DNA of 64,000 nt from Rhodococcus sp. 14-2470-1b. Lineage in GTDB: Bacteria > Actinomycetota > Actinomycetes > Mycobacteriales > Mycobacteriaceae. Both the position numbers and the translations under genes were made by a program. Of the stretch, positions 36,783 to 46,700 are shown piece after piece; the first letter of the stretch is position 1; each line of letters starts with the position of its first letter. Location of the stretch: the NCBI RefSeq assembly GCF_002259415.1, contig NZ_NPFY01000035.1:124001-188000 (forward strand), read 5' to 3'. The notes beneath the pieces were generated by a model. It was given only the letters and a program-made list of their open reading frames with translations, was not told the DNA's origin and did no database searches.

Positions 36783-38870
36783 TCAACCGATGCGGATCGG
36801 ATCGATCTGTACGCGAACCGCTTCTGTGTTCTTACGAGCACTACTGGCGGCTTGCGCGTCTGCGAGCGCACGCGCAAGCGATCCTCCTGCACGACGGGGC
36901 ACACGGAGCAGTATCCGTTGAACGTCGCCAGGAAGTCGGTCTTCTCCCCCTCCGGCGGGCAGTCGCTGCCCGTCGGGGAGCTCCACGGGTCCGAGGACTT
37001 CGGTGTCGGACGGGAGGGCCGTGGATTCGACGAGAGCCGTGATCGCGGCCGTCGTTCCGTCGACTGCGGCGACGTGGACGGCAGGGGGAAATCGAACCTC
37101 GGCGCGCTCGTCCAATTCACTTCGGGCGTGGCCGACCGGATCCCACCGCACCAACGCCTGAACGGTGGGCAGCTCGGATTCCGCGACGACGACCACCCTG
37201 CCGCCGTCGGCACCCGGGCGTACGAGGGCGGACGCCGTCATCCATCGTCTGAGGGTTTCCTCGGCGGCTCGGAGGTCTGCGCGCCCGAGCAGCGCCCACC
37301 CGTCGAGGAGCAGCGCCGCCCCGTACCCGCCGACGATCGTCGGTTCTGCGCCTACTGTCGAGATCACCAGCGACGCACCAGCATCCACGGAGTCCAGGAC
37401 AGCGCTGCCACCGGATGTGCGCACCGGAACACCGGGAAATGCCCGACCCAATTCCTCTGCGGTGCGGTGCGCCCCGACCACGACCGCGCGCAGGGCCCTC
37501 GACCCGCAGACGGCGCATTTGTGATTGGTGTCCGCAGCGCCGCACCACCGGCAGGTAGGGCTACCCGCTCCGTCGGCACCCGGCGCGGACGGCAACGCAA
37601 GCGGTCCGTTGCACCGTCTACATCGAGCGGGGTTGCGACACTTCGCGCATGCGAGCGACGGCACGTATCCGCCACGCGGAACCTGGACGAGCACCGCCGT
37701 GTCGTTCTTCAGCGCCGTTCTCGCGGCGTCGAATGCAATGGCGGGCAGTCGCGCAGCGCGCGCCCCTGGATCGCGCGCCAGAGCGTGATCACTGTCCGCC
37801 AGCGCCACTATGTGCGGCTGCGCGGCCCGCACCGTCTCACGCGACGCCAACAGGTCATGAGCCCACCCCGAGTCGACGAGGGCTTCCGCTTCCGCGGTGC
37901 GCGCATGCCCGGCCAGGACCACACCGCACCCGGTACCGTGCGCGCGGAGCAACGCCACCTCGCGCGCATGCGGATACGGCGAACGAGGTTCGGCGTAACC
38001 GTCGTCGCCGTCGTCCCACAAGACCATCAAACCGAGGTTCTGCACCGGGGCGAACACTGCACTCCTGGTCCCGACCACCACAGACACGTCGCGCCGTAAT
38101 GCGGCGAGCCAGCGTCGATAGCGTTTAGCCGGGCCGAGACCGGCCGACAATGCCACCACCGCGTCGTCGCCGAGGGCGGCCTGGCACGCCGACGCCACCC
38201 GGTCCAGATCTCGCTGGTCCGGCACCACGACGACGACACTGCGACCCGACGCTGCCGTCACGGCCGCTATCTCCGCTATACGCCCCGCCCAGTCCTCGCC
38301 CGGGAGCGCCTGCCAGACCGCTCTGGGGCCACGGGCCGCTGCCAGGGCGTCCACGAACGCGGTGCCGTGTGTGTACCTGTCCCACGCCGAGGCGTCGACA
38401 ACTGTGTGGTCGGCAGCTGTGGAGATGGAGGGAACATCCGGCACCGGTTCCGATTCGACCTTGGCGTGACGCGGCGGAACGGCAAGCCTCAGTACGTCGG
38501 CACGCGTGCCCGCGTAGCGATGCGCAACAGCATCGACCAGCGTCGCGATCTCGGCGGTGAGGACCCGTTCGGGTGAGACGACACGATCGAGAAAGCCGAG
38601 TTTGCCGGTGTGGTCGCTCGTGGCGACACGTTCCACGATGTACCCGTCGACCAGTCGGCCGGCGAATCGGATGCGCACTCGCACACCGGGATTCGCATCC
38701 TCCGAGAGCTCCGCCGGAACGAGGTAGTCGAACTCGCGGTCGAGATGCGGGAGTGGGAGAAGCGGCAGCACCCGAGCTACGGGTAACTCGGGTGCTGCCG
38801 CTTTCGGTGCGCTGCTCAGGCGAGTCCCGCTGCTGCGCGGAGCTTGTCTGCGCGATCCGTCGACTCCCAC
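36783..38870 (-). CDS. priA: primosomal protein N' (PriA), actinobacterial type with degenerate helicase motifs
   Basis: Replication-restart protein. The 695-aa product has the 3' DNA-binding-like start VARVLPLLPLPHLDREFDYLV and the zinc-binding cysteine pairs CAKCRNPARCRRC...CRWCG...CAVCGS. The Walker A GxxGxGKT is missing (the region reads LPGEDWAGRIAEIA) and the DEEH box reads WDDGDDGY, so it is probably not an active helicase; this is usual for actinobacterial PriA. The start is uncertain: GTG 38870 overlaps metK by 55 nt, while GTG 38771 would cut the conserved PVAR and falls in a hairpin. It follows metK. Confidence 0.85.
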   Translation of the reverse strand: MGVDGSRRQAPRSSGTRLSSAPKAAAPELPVARVLPLLPLPHLDREFDYLVPAELSEDANPGVRVRIRFAGRLVDGYIVERVATSDHTGKLGFLDRVVSPERVLTAEIATLVDAVAHRYAGTRADVLRLAVPPRHAKVESEPVPDVPSISTAADHTVVDASAWDRYTHGTAFVDALAAARGPRAVWQALPGEDWAGRIAEIAAVTAASGRSVVVVVPDQRDLDRVASACQAALGDDAVVALSAGLGPAKRYRRWLAALRRDVSVVVGTRSAVFAPVQNLGLMVLWDDGDDGYAEPRSPYPHAREVALLRAHGTGCGVVLAGHARTAEAEALVDSGWAHDLLASRETVRAAQPHIVALADSDHALARDPGARAARLPAIAFDAARTALKNDTAVLVQVPRGGYVPSLACAKCRNPARCRRCNGPLALPSAPGADGAGSPTCRWCGAADTNHKCAVCGSRALRAVVVGAHRTAEELGRAFPGVPVRTSGGSAVLDSVDAGASLVISTVGAEPTIVGGYGAALLLDGWALLGRADLRAAEETLRRWMTASALVRPGADGGRVVVVAESELPTVQALVRWDPVGHARSELDERAEVRFPPAVHVAAVDGTTAAITALVESTALPSDTEVLGPVELPDGQRLPAGGGEDRLPGDVQRILLRVPRRAGGSLARALADAQAASSARKNTEAVRVQIDPIRIG
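38761..38802 (-). terminator. 16-bp perfect hairpin at the metK-priA junction
   Basis: Arms AGCGGCAGCACCCGAG (38761-38776) and CTCGGGTGCTGCCGCT (38787-38802) enclose a 10-nt loop. It starts 13 nt past the metK stop on the minus strand and lies within or over the start of priA, so it may terminate, attenuate or block priA translation. Confidence 0.65.
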
Positions 38871-40033
38871 GGCAGGTCGATGTCGGTCCGGCCGAAGTGG
38901 CCGTACGCGGCGGTCTGCGCGTAGATGGGGCGGAGTAGATCGAGATCGCGGATGATGGCGCCCGGACGCAAGTCGAAGACCTCGGAGATCGCGGCCTGGA
39001 TACGAGCGGGATCGGCCTTCTCGGTTCCGAAGGTCTCCACGAACAGTCCGACGGGCGCAGCCTTGCCGATGGCGTACGCGACCTGAACCTCGATGCGGTC
39101 CGCGAGACCTGCCGCGACCGCGTTCTTGGCGACCCAACGCATCGCGTACGCGGCGCTGCGGTCGACCTTGGACGGGTCCTTGCCCGAGAACGCGCCGCCA
39201 CCGTGCCTAGCCATACCGCCGTAGGTGTCGACGATGATCTTGCGGCCGGTCAGTCCCGCGTCACCCATGGGCCCGCCGAGAACGAATTTACCGGTGGGGT
39301 TGACCAGGAGGCGGACGTCGGACGTGTCGAGGGACGGGACGTTCAGTTCCGCCAGGACCGATCCGAGCACCTTTTCGCGGATGTCCGGCGTCAGCAGATT
39401 GTCCAGATCGATGTCCGCGGCGTGCTGAGTGGAGACGACCACCGTGTCGAGCCGGACCGCGTTGTCACCGTCGTATTCGATGGTGACCTGAGTTTTGCCG
39501 TCGGGACGCAGGTACGGCAGCACTCCAGTCTTCCGCACCTCGGTGAGACGTCGAGAAAGCCTGTGCGCCAACGCAATCGGCAGCGGCATGAGCTCAGGAG
39601 TGTCGGTGTTGGCGTACCCGAACATCAATCCCTGGTCGCCCGCGCCCTGACGATCGATCTCGTCGTCGGACAATCCCTCGACGCGCGCCTCGTGCGAATG
39701 ATCGACGCCCTGCGCGATCTCGGGAGACTGGGCACCGATTGCGACATTGACTCCGCAGGAGTTGCCGTCGAAGCCCTTCGCCGACGAGTCGTATCCGATC
39801 TCGAGCACCTTGTCGCGCACGATCTTCGGGATGTCCGCCCACGCCGTCGTGTTGACCTCACCGGCGACGTGAACCTGGCCCGTTGTCACGAGCGTCTCGA
39901 CGGCCACGCGTGCACGTGGATCCTCTGTCAGTAGCGCGTCGAGAATCGAGTCGCTGATCGCGTCACAGATCTTGTCGGGGTGGCCCTCTGTTACCGACTC
40001 ACTGGTGAAGAGCCGACTACCGGACTTGCTCAC
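38816..40033 (-). CDS. metK: S-adenosylmethionine synthetase
   Basis: Makes S-adenosylmethionine from methionine and ATP. The 405-aa protein has ESVTEGHPDKICDAISD near residue 12, GAGDQGLMFGYA (hexapeptide) near 130 and the phosphate loop GGGAFSGKDPSKVDRSAAY near 270. The GTG 40033 start is preceded by GAGAGG. It lies between coaBC and priA. I saw no SAM riboswitch in the 97-nt upstream gap. Confidence 0.97.
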   Translation of the reverse strand: MSKSGSRLFTSESVTEGHPDKICDAISDSILDALLTEDPRARVAVETLVTTGQVHVAGEVNTTAWADIPKIVRDKVLEIGYDSSAKGFDGNSCGVNVAIGAQSPEIAQGVDHSHEARVEGLSDDEIDRQGAGDQGLMFGYANTDTPELMPLPIALAHRLSRRLTEVRKTGVLPYLRPDGKTQVTIEYDGDNAVRLDTVVVSTQHAADIDLDNLLTPDIREKVLGSVLAELNVPSLDTSDVRLLVNPTGKFVLGGPMGDAGLTGRKIIVDTYGGMARHGGGAFSGKDPSKVDRSAAYAMRWVAKNAVAAGLADRIEVQVAYAIGKAAPVGLFVETFGTEKADPARIQAAISEVFDLRPGAIIRDLDLLRPIYAQTAAYGHFGRTDIDLPWESTDRADKLRAAAGLA

Positions 40034-40130
40034 GTGTTTCCTCTCGACGTGTCGAAATCGTTCACTTCAGCCAAGCTTTCTACAAATATTCGACACTAGC
40101 CGTGCACGGGATGCCTGTGCACCCTTGCAA

Positions 40131-41405
40131 TCACGGCTGATTCGAACCCCTGGGCAGTGTCGAACCGCTGGGCAGGGTCGAACCGCTGGACAGTATGGCG
40201 CCGACCGCATCGAGGACGCGGCCTGCCAGTAGTGCCTTCGATCCCTCACCCAGAGCGGACTCGGATCCGTCGGCGCCGAGCAACCATCCGTCGTTGTGGT
40301 CGACCTCGAAGGCTTTGCCTTCACCGACGGCGTTCACCACCAAGAGATCGCAACCCTTGCGAGCCAACTTGGCCCTGGCATAGGTCAGTACATCGCCGTT
40401 CTCGTCACCCGTCTCGGCAGCGAACCCGACGATGACGGTGGCAGCGGGGATCTCACCCGCTCGCCGCGCGTCGACGAGCCCCGCGAGAATGTCGTCGTTC
40501 TTGACGAGGGGAATCGAATTCGGCTCGTTCGCACCCTTCTTGATCTTGCTTCCCGCGACGCTGGAGGGACGGAAGTCTGCAACGGCCGCAGCCATGACGA
40601 TCGCATCAGCGTCGGGTGCGAACTTGCGGACTGCGGCCTGCATCTGCTGCGCCGTCTTCACCTCGACGACATCGACGGCCGCCGGGTCCGCCAAACTTGC
40701 GGTGTATCCCGAGATCAAGGTCACATCGGCACCACGCTGTGCGGCTACTCGGGCCAGCGCGTACCCCTGCTTCCCGGAACTCCGATTTCCGAGGAATCGA
40801 ACCGGATCCAACGGCTCGCGCGTACCGCCGGCCGTGACGACGAGCTTCCGACCGGTCAGATCACGCGGAAGCGCGTCCGCGCGCTCGGCGAGCAACAGCG
40901 CGAGACCGTAGATCTCGTCGGGGTCGGGCAGTCTGCCTGCCCCCGTGTCGCGACCGGTCAACCGACCGGACGCGGGTTCGAGAACGGTGACGCCGCGACT
41001 GCGCAGTGTCTCGACGTTGGCAACGGTCGCCGGGTGTTCCCACATCTCGGTGTGCATCGCCGGAGCGAGCAGCACGGGACACCGAGCGGTGAGAAGCGTT
41101 GCAGTCAGGAGATCGTCCGCGCGGCCCCCGGCGAGTCGGGCCATCAGGTCCGCCGTTGCAGGTGCGACGACGACTAGGTCCGCTTCCTTGCCGAGCCGGA
41201 CGTGCGGAACCTCGGGCACGTCGGCGAAAACACCGGTGTGCACCGGGCTACCGGACAGCGCTTCGAACGTCGCGCGTCCGACGAACTCCAGCGCGGACTC
41301 CGTCGGGACCACGCGAACGTGGTGGCCGGCCTCGGTGAAGCTACGGATGATGGAACAGCTCTTGTAGGCGGCGATTCCCCCGCCTACCCCGACGACTACG
41401 CGCAA
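40131..41405 (-). CDS. coaBC: bifunctional phosphopantothenoylcysteine decarboxylase / phosphopantothenate-cysteine ligase
   Basis: Two consecutive steps of coenzyme A synthesis. The CoaC flavoprotein domain (residues 1-180) has VGVGGGIAAYKS, VPHVRLGKEADLVVVAPATAD and PAMHTEMWEHPA. The CoaB domain (about 190-400) has TAGGTREPLDPVRFLGNRSSGKQG. The best start is TTG 41405, which gives MRVVVGVGGG; no ATG or GTG in this frame fits. It lies 22 nt after rpoZ. The last 18 residues are a six-residue repeat (SSGSTL, PSGSTL, PRGSNQ) outside the catalytic fold. Confidence 0.93.
   Translation of the reverse strand: MRVVVGVGGGIAAYKSCSIIRSFTEAGHHVRVVPTESALEFVGRATFEALSGSPVHTGVFADVPEVPHVRLGKEADLVVVAPATADLMARLAGGRADDLLTATLLTARCPVLLAPAMHTEMWEHPATVANVETLRSRGVTVLEPASGRLTGRDTGAGRLPDPDEIYGLALLLAERADALPRDLTGRKLVVTAGGTREPLDPVRFLGNRSSGKQGYALARVAAQRGADVTLISGYTASLADPAAVDVVEVKTAQQMQAAVRKFAPDADAIVMAAAVADFRPSSVAGSKIKKGANEPNSIPLVKNDDILAGLVDARRAGEIPAATVIVGFAAETGDENGDVLTYARAKLARKGCDLLVVNAVGEGKAFEVDHNDGWLLGADGSESALGEGSKALLAGRVLDAVGAILSSGSTLPSGSTLPRGSNQP
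40142..40195 (-). repeat. 18-bp tandem repeat (3 copies) at the coaBC 3' end
   Basis: Units begin at 40142, 40160 and 40178 (plus strand TCGAACCGCTGGGCAGGG and variants). They encode six-residue repeats just before the coaBC stop. Confidence 0.85.
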
Positions 41406-41427
41406 CGGACCCGGCCCTATCCGATTC

Positions 41428-41733
41428 TCATTCGCCTTCGGTGTGCTCGAGCAGGTCTTCGTGGATCTCGCGAAGCGCGATCGACAGCGGCTTCTCCTGA
41501 AGACCGGGCTCGACGAGCGGGCCGACGTACTCCAGGATGCCGTCACCGAGCTGGTTGTAGTAGTCGTTGATCTGACGCGCACGCTTGGCCGCGTAGATCA
41601 CCAGTGCGTACTTCGACGACGTGCGAGCGAGGAGCTCGTCGATGGGAGGATTGGTGATTCCGAGCGGCGTGTCGTAAGCCGGAAGTGCGCTACGCGCGTC
41701 GAAGTCGGAACCGGCCAGAGAACTACTGCTCAC
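41428..41733 (-). CDS. rpoZ: RNA polymerase omega subunit
   Basis: Small subunit that helps assemble the beta' subunit. The 101-aa protein has DTPLGITNPPIDELLARTSSKYALVIYAAKRARQIN-type core (residues 18-54), as in actinobacterial omega, and a C-terminal acidic tail. GTG 41733 is preceded by AGGAG at 7 nt. It lies between gmk and coaBC in the conserved mihF-gmk-rpoZ-coaBC-metK order. Confidence 0.93.
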   Translation of the reverse strand: MSSSSLAGSDFDARSALPAYDTPLGITNPPIDELLARTSSKYALVIYAAKRARQINDYYNQLGDGILEYVGPLVEPGLQEKPLSIALREIHEDLLEHTEGE

Positions 41734-41797
41734 TATGAATCTCCTGAGTTGTACATCGTGTGTGCTGCGGAGCGCTTTCGTCGATTGCAGGGCGCAG

Positions 41798-42394
41798 TCA
41801 ACCGACCGACGACCTACCGACCAACAAGGATACCAACTGAGCGCAAGAATGGTCGACATCGGTATTGACAACCACCGTGTCGAACTCTTCCTGTGCGGCC
41901 AGTTCGACCTTCGCCGTCTCGAGTCTACGTTCGGTGACAGCCGGATCTTCGGTCGCACGCGAGGTCAGGCGCTGCACCAGGTCTTCCCACGTCGGCGGAG
42001 CCATGAACACGAGCGTCGCCTCCGGCTTCGACACACGTACCGCGCGCGCGCCCGCAAGATCCAGTTCGAGGAGAACAGGCTTGCCGTCCTCCAACGCTGC
42101 CTCCACCGGCGCCGCAGGCGTACCGGAACGGTGCAGACCACTGTGCACGCTCGCCCACTCGAGCAGTTCGCCCGCCTCGATCATGCGGTCGAACTCGGCC
42201 GCGGTCACGAAGTGGTAGTCCTCACCGTCGACCTCACCGGGGCGTGGATCCCGCGTCGTCACCGACACGCTGAACCACAACTCGGGGAGTTCACGTCGCA
42301 ACACGCGAACGACGCTGGATTTGCCGACACCGGAGGGACCGGCCAGAACGATCAGCCGGCCCCTCCCGTGCGGTGACGCGTCACTGTCGGACAC
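41798..42394 (-). CDS. gmk: guanylate kinase
   Basis: Phosphorylates GMP to GDP. The 198-aa protein has the P-loop GPSGVGKSS at residues 20-28, VSVTTRDPRPGEVDGEDYHF with the GMP-binding residues, and LLELDLAGARAVR. GTG 42394 is preceded by GGAGG at 8 nt. It follows mihF by 18 nt. Confidence 0.96.
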   Translation of the reverse strand: MSDSDASPHGRGRLIVLAGPSGVGKSSVVRVLRRELPELWFSVSVTTRDPRPGEVDGEDYHFVTAAEFDRMIEAGELLEWASVHSGLHRSGTPAAPVEAALEDGKPVLLELDLAGARAVRVSKPEATLVFMAPPTWEDLVQRLTSRATEDPAVTERRLETAKVELAAQEEFDTVVVNTDVDHSCAQLVSLLVGRSSVG

Positions 42395-42412
42395 GTGCCG
42401 TACCTCCGTAGA

Positions 42413-42733
42413 TCACGCTTCGAAATCGAATTTGGTCAACAACGCTTTACGCTGACGATCGCCGAGGCCGCGAATCCGCCTCGACGGAGCGATCTCCAGT
42501 TCCGTCATCAATTCTTGAGCCTTGACCTTACCCACCTTCGGCAATGCCTCCAGCAGAGCCGAGACCTTCATCTTGCCGAGAATCTCGTCGGTCTCCGCAT
42601 CCGCGAGCACCTGCTTCAGATCGGTCCCACCTCGCTTGAGCCGTTCCTTGAGCTCGGCACGTACTTTTCGGGCTGCAGCCGCCTTCTCTAGAGCGGCGGC
42701 ACGCTGCTCCGGCGTCAATTGGGGAAGCGCCAC
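42413..42733 (-). CDS. mihF: integration host factor, actinobacterial type (mIHF)
   Basis: Nucleoid-associated DNA-binding protein unrelated to enterobacterial IHF; it bends and compacts DNA through a helix-two-turn-helix. The 106-aa protein is family length and has KVSALLEALPKVGKVKAQ with IAPSRRIRGLGDRQRKALL at the C-terminus. GTG 42733 is preceded by GGAGGA. The 160-nt gap to pyrF upstream holds its promoter. It precedes gmk, as in mycobacteria. Confidence 0.94.
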   Translation of the reverse strand: MALPQLTPEQRAAALEKAAAARKVRAELKERLKRGGTDLKQVLADAETDEILGKMKVSALLEALPKVGKVKAQELMTELEIAPSRRIRGLGDRQRKALLTKFDFEA

Positions 42734-42893
42734 GATTCCTCCGTAACTCGTTCGTCGGTGAACCGTGCACCTGCGGTCTCCTGGTGCACGTCGCTGCTGA
42801 CAGACCAGCGGTAACCAGCAACGAAAGCGACGGTACCGACGCGCAAGCCTCGCCGCTAACTCACCCCGTAGCCGACGGGATCCGCAGTATCGG

Positions 42894-43718
42894 CTATGAC
42901 AACCCCGCCTCGACTTCGTCGCGGAGCGCCGCCGCGGCGCCGCGGAGCGCCGCAACCGACGGACCGGCGGCGAGAACACCACGCGACGAGCTGGGAAGAA
43001 GCAGTTCGGTGGACCCGTCGAATATCTGTGCCAGATCGGCCACCGTTGCGCCCTGCGCGCCGAGCCCGGGCGCGAGAATCGGTCCGTCGAAGGCAGACAG
43101 GTCCAGTCCGTGATCACGGGTGGCGCCGACGACGAGGCCGACGGTCGCCGTTCCGTCTGCGTCGGCCGCGGCCGCACCGTCGACGATCGACTGCGCAACC
43201 GTCGTCGAACCCGCCGCGGCGTTCTGCAACGTTGCGCCTTCGGGGTTCGAGGTGCGGGCCAGAACGAACACTCCCCGGCCTCCCCCGCGGGCCAGGGAGA
43301 TCGTGTCCTGGAGCGATTCGAACCCGAGGTACGGCGAGACGGTCACCGCATCCGACGACAGGTCGGTGCCGTCCCCGAGCCACGTCTGTGCGTACGCACT
43401 CATCGTCGTGCCGATGTCGCCTCGTTTCGCGTCGGCGATCACGAGAGTCCCGGCATCCCGCAGCACCGAGATGGTGCGCTCGAGGACTGCGTACCCCGCA
43501 CTCCCGTAGGCCTCGAAGAATGCGACCTGAGGCTTCACGACAGCGACCTCGCCGACGAACGCCTCCACGCACTTCTCCGCGAACACCTCGAGCCCTTCGG
43601 CATCCACCGACAGTCCCCACTGCTCGAGCAGTGCAGGGTGAGGATCTATCCCCACGCACAGTCGACCGCGGTGCTCGATCGCACGACGGAGCCGTCCGAG
43701 CCACCCGTCACGGCTCAT
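42894..43718 (-). CDS. pyrF: orotidine 5'-phosphate decarboxylase (type 2)
   Basis: Last step of UMP synthesis. The 274-aa protein belongs to the longer type 2 subfamily, with LCVGIDPHPALLEQWGL near residue 21 and the catalytic DAKRGDIGTTMSAYA near 90. ATG 43718 overlaps the carB stop as ATGA. It is the last gene of the pyr operon. Confidence 0.95.
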   Translation of the reverse strand: MSRDGWLGRLRRAIEHRGRLCVGIDPHPALLEQWGLSVDAEGLEVFAEKCVEAFVGEVAVVKPQVAFFEAYGSAGYAVLERTISVLRDAGTLVIADAKRGDIGTTMSAYAQTWLGDGTDLSSDAVTVSPYLGFESLQDTISLARGGGRGVFVLARTSNPEGATLQNAAAGSTTVAQSIVDGAAAADADGTATVGLVVGATRDHGLDLSAFDGPILAPGLGAQGATVADLAQIFDGSTELLLPSSSRGVLAAGPSVAALRGAAAALRDEVEAGLS

Positions 43719-46700
43719 GACGCCCCGGCACCGCCCGCGAGCGCCGTATGCAGATCCTGCAGCGAACGCACGCCGATACCGCCCGCGATACCTGCCTCGA
43801 TCCCCAGCACCGCAGCGGACGCGCCCTGCACGGTGGTGATGCACGGAATGTTCTGCGCAACGGCCGCGCTTCGGATCTCGTAACCGTCCACGCGAGGGCC
43901 CGAATTGCCGTACGGAGTGTTGATCACCATGGCCACGTCGCCGGCGAGAATGCGATCGACGATGGTCGATTCGCCCGCAGGGACGTCCTCGCCCGATTGC
44001 TTGTAGACCTGTTCGCACGCGATGCCGTTGCGTCGCAGCACCTCTGCAGTCCCTTCGGTCGCCAAAATCGTGAAGCCCAGGTCCGTGAGTCGTTTGACCG
44101 GGAAGATCAACGAACGCTTGTCCTTGTTGGCCACCGAGACGAACACGGCGCCCGAGGCCGGAAGCGAGCCGTATGCCGCCGTCTGGCTCTTCGCGAACGC
44201 GGTACCGAAGTCCGCATCGATGCCCATGACCTCACCGGTGGACTTCATCTCGGGGCTCAACAGCGTGTCGACGCCCGTTCCGTCGGCGCGGCGGAATCGG
44301 TTGAACGGGAGCACGGCTTCCTTGACTGCGATCGGCGCGTCCAGCGGCGTCGTTCCTCCGTCGCCTTCGGCCGGAAGCATGCCACTGGCACGCAGGTCCG
44401 CGATCGACTCACCGAGCATGACGCGGGCGCACGCCTTCGCCAACTGCACTGCCGTCGCCTTGGACACGAACGGGACCGTGCGGCTCGCGCGGGGGTTCGC
44501 CTCCAGCACGTACAGGATGTCGTCCTTGAGGGCGTACTGGACGTTGAGGAGGCCTTTGACGCCGATGCCCTTGGCGAGCAGCTCCGTCGAGCGACGCACG
44601 TTCTCGATGTCCGCTCGACCCAACGTGATCGGCGGCAACGCACACGCCGAGTCACCGGAGTGGATCCCGGCTTCCTCGATGTGTTCCATGACGCCGCCGA
44701 GATAGACCTCGGTCCCATCGCACAACGCATCGACATCGATTTCGACGGCATCCTCGAGGAAGCGGTCGACGAGGACGGGGCGGTCGTGCGAGATCTCGGT
44801 GGCGCGCGAGATGTAGTCGGCGAGGGATGCCTCGTCGTACACGATCTCCATGCCCCGTCCGCCGAGAACGTACGACGGACGCACCAGCACGGGGTATCCG
44901 ATGCCACCGGCGATGTCGCGGGCACCGTCGAACGTCGTCGCGGTGCCGAACTTCGGTGCAGGCAACCCTGCTTCGGTGAGGACGCGCCCGAACTCACCGC
45001 GGTCCTCCGCGAGATCGATGGCCTCGGGACTGGTACCGACGATGGGCACACCGGCGGCCTTCAGTCGCTTGGCGAGGCCCAGGGGCGTCTGACCGCCGAG
45101 TTGCACGATGACGCCGCGCACGGTTCCCGACGCAGCCTCGGCGCGGTAGACCTCGAGTACGTCCTCGAACGTCAACGGTTCGAAATAGAGCCGATCGGCG
45201 GTGTCGTAATCGGTGGAGACGGTCTCGGGGTTGCAGTTGACCATGACGGTCTCGTACCCGGCTTCCGACAACGTCTGTGCCGCATGGACACACGAGTAGT
45301 CGAACTCGATGCCCTGCCCGATTCGGTTCGGGCCCGAGCCCAGAATGAGCACCTTCTCACGTTCACGCTGCTCGGCGACCTCGGACTCCGCCTCGGGGTC
45401 GAGTTCGTAGGTTCCGTAGTGGTACGGCGTCTTCGCCTCGAACTCCGCCGCACAGGTGTCGACCGTCTTGTAGACGGGATGGACGCCGAGCTCGTCGCGC
45501 AGCGCGCGCACACCGTCCTCGTCCACGAGTTCCGGACGCAGCGCAGCGATCTGGCGGTCCGACAGCCCGTGGTACTTGGCCTGTCGCAACAGCGTCTCGT
45601 CGAACTTCTCGGCGGCACGTAGTTGGTTGCCCAGCTCGTGGATCTGCTGGAACTGATCGAGGAACCACGGATCGATCTTCGTGGCGTCGAACAACTGCTC
45701 GAGAGTCGCACCGAGCGCGAAGGCCTTCTCGATGCCGTACATCCGGCCGTCCTTCGGGACCGAGATGTCCTCCAGCACAGCCTCGAGGCTCACGGCTTCG
45801 ACCTCGGGGCCGGTCCAGTAGCCTGCGCGTTTGGTCTCGAGCGACCGCATGACCTTGCCGAACGCCTCGGTGAAATTACGGCCGATCGACATGGCCTCGC
45901 CGACGGACTTCATCGTCGTCGTCAGGGTGCCGTCGGCGCCGGGGAACTTCTCGAACGCGAACCGAGGTGCCTTGACCACGACGTAGTCGAGTGTCGGCTC
46001 GAAGCAGGCCGGCGTTTCCTTGGTGATGTCGTTGACGATCTCGTCGAGCGTGTAGCCGATGGCGAGCTTGGCTGCCATCTTCGCGATCGGGTATCCCGTC
46101 GCCTTCGAGGCAAGGGCAGACGACCGCGACACGCGGGGGTTCATCTCGATGACGACGAGGCGTCCGTCCGTGGGATCCATGGCGAACTGGATGTTGCAGC
46201 CACCGGTGTCGACGCCGACCTCACGGAGGATGTCGATCGAGAGGTCGCGCATCTTCTGGTATTCGCGGTCGGTGAGCGTCATCGCGGGAGCGACCGTGAC
46301 CGAGTCTCCGGTGTGCACACCGACCGGGTCGACGTTCTCGATCGAGCAGACGATGACCACGTTGTCGCGGCCGTCGCGCATCAGTTCGAGCTCGTATTCC
46401 TTCCATCCGAGGATGGATTCCTCGATCAGCACGTTGGCCGTCGGCGACGCGGCGAGCCCGCCGCCCGCGATGCGGGCAAGGTCCTCGTCGTTGTAGGCCA
46501 TACCCGAGCCGAGGCCACCCATCGTGAAGGACGGGCGGACGACGACCGGGAATCCGAGATCGGCAACCGTCGCGCGAACTTCGTCCATGGTGTAGCAGAC
46601 AGCCGAACGAGCCGATTCTCCACCGACCTTGGCGACGATGTCCTTGAACTTCTGCCGATCCTCACCGCGCTGAATGGCGTCGAAATCAGCGCCGATGAGC

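Noticed and set aside
38771..38870. Choosing GTG 38771 as the priA start
   Set aside because: It would remove the conserved PVAR before VLPLL and places the start in a hairpin. It is kept only as an alternative.
40034..40130. SAM riboswitch near metK
   Set aside because: This gap lies upstream of metK but is only 97 nt and shows no SAM-family stem arrangement. A GTG start with a normal ribosome-binding site explains it.
43748..45622. Long plus-strand frame antisense to carB
   Set aside because: Shadow of the conserved CarB coding sequence. No motif or ribosome-binding site.
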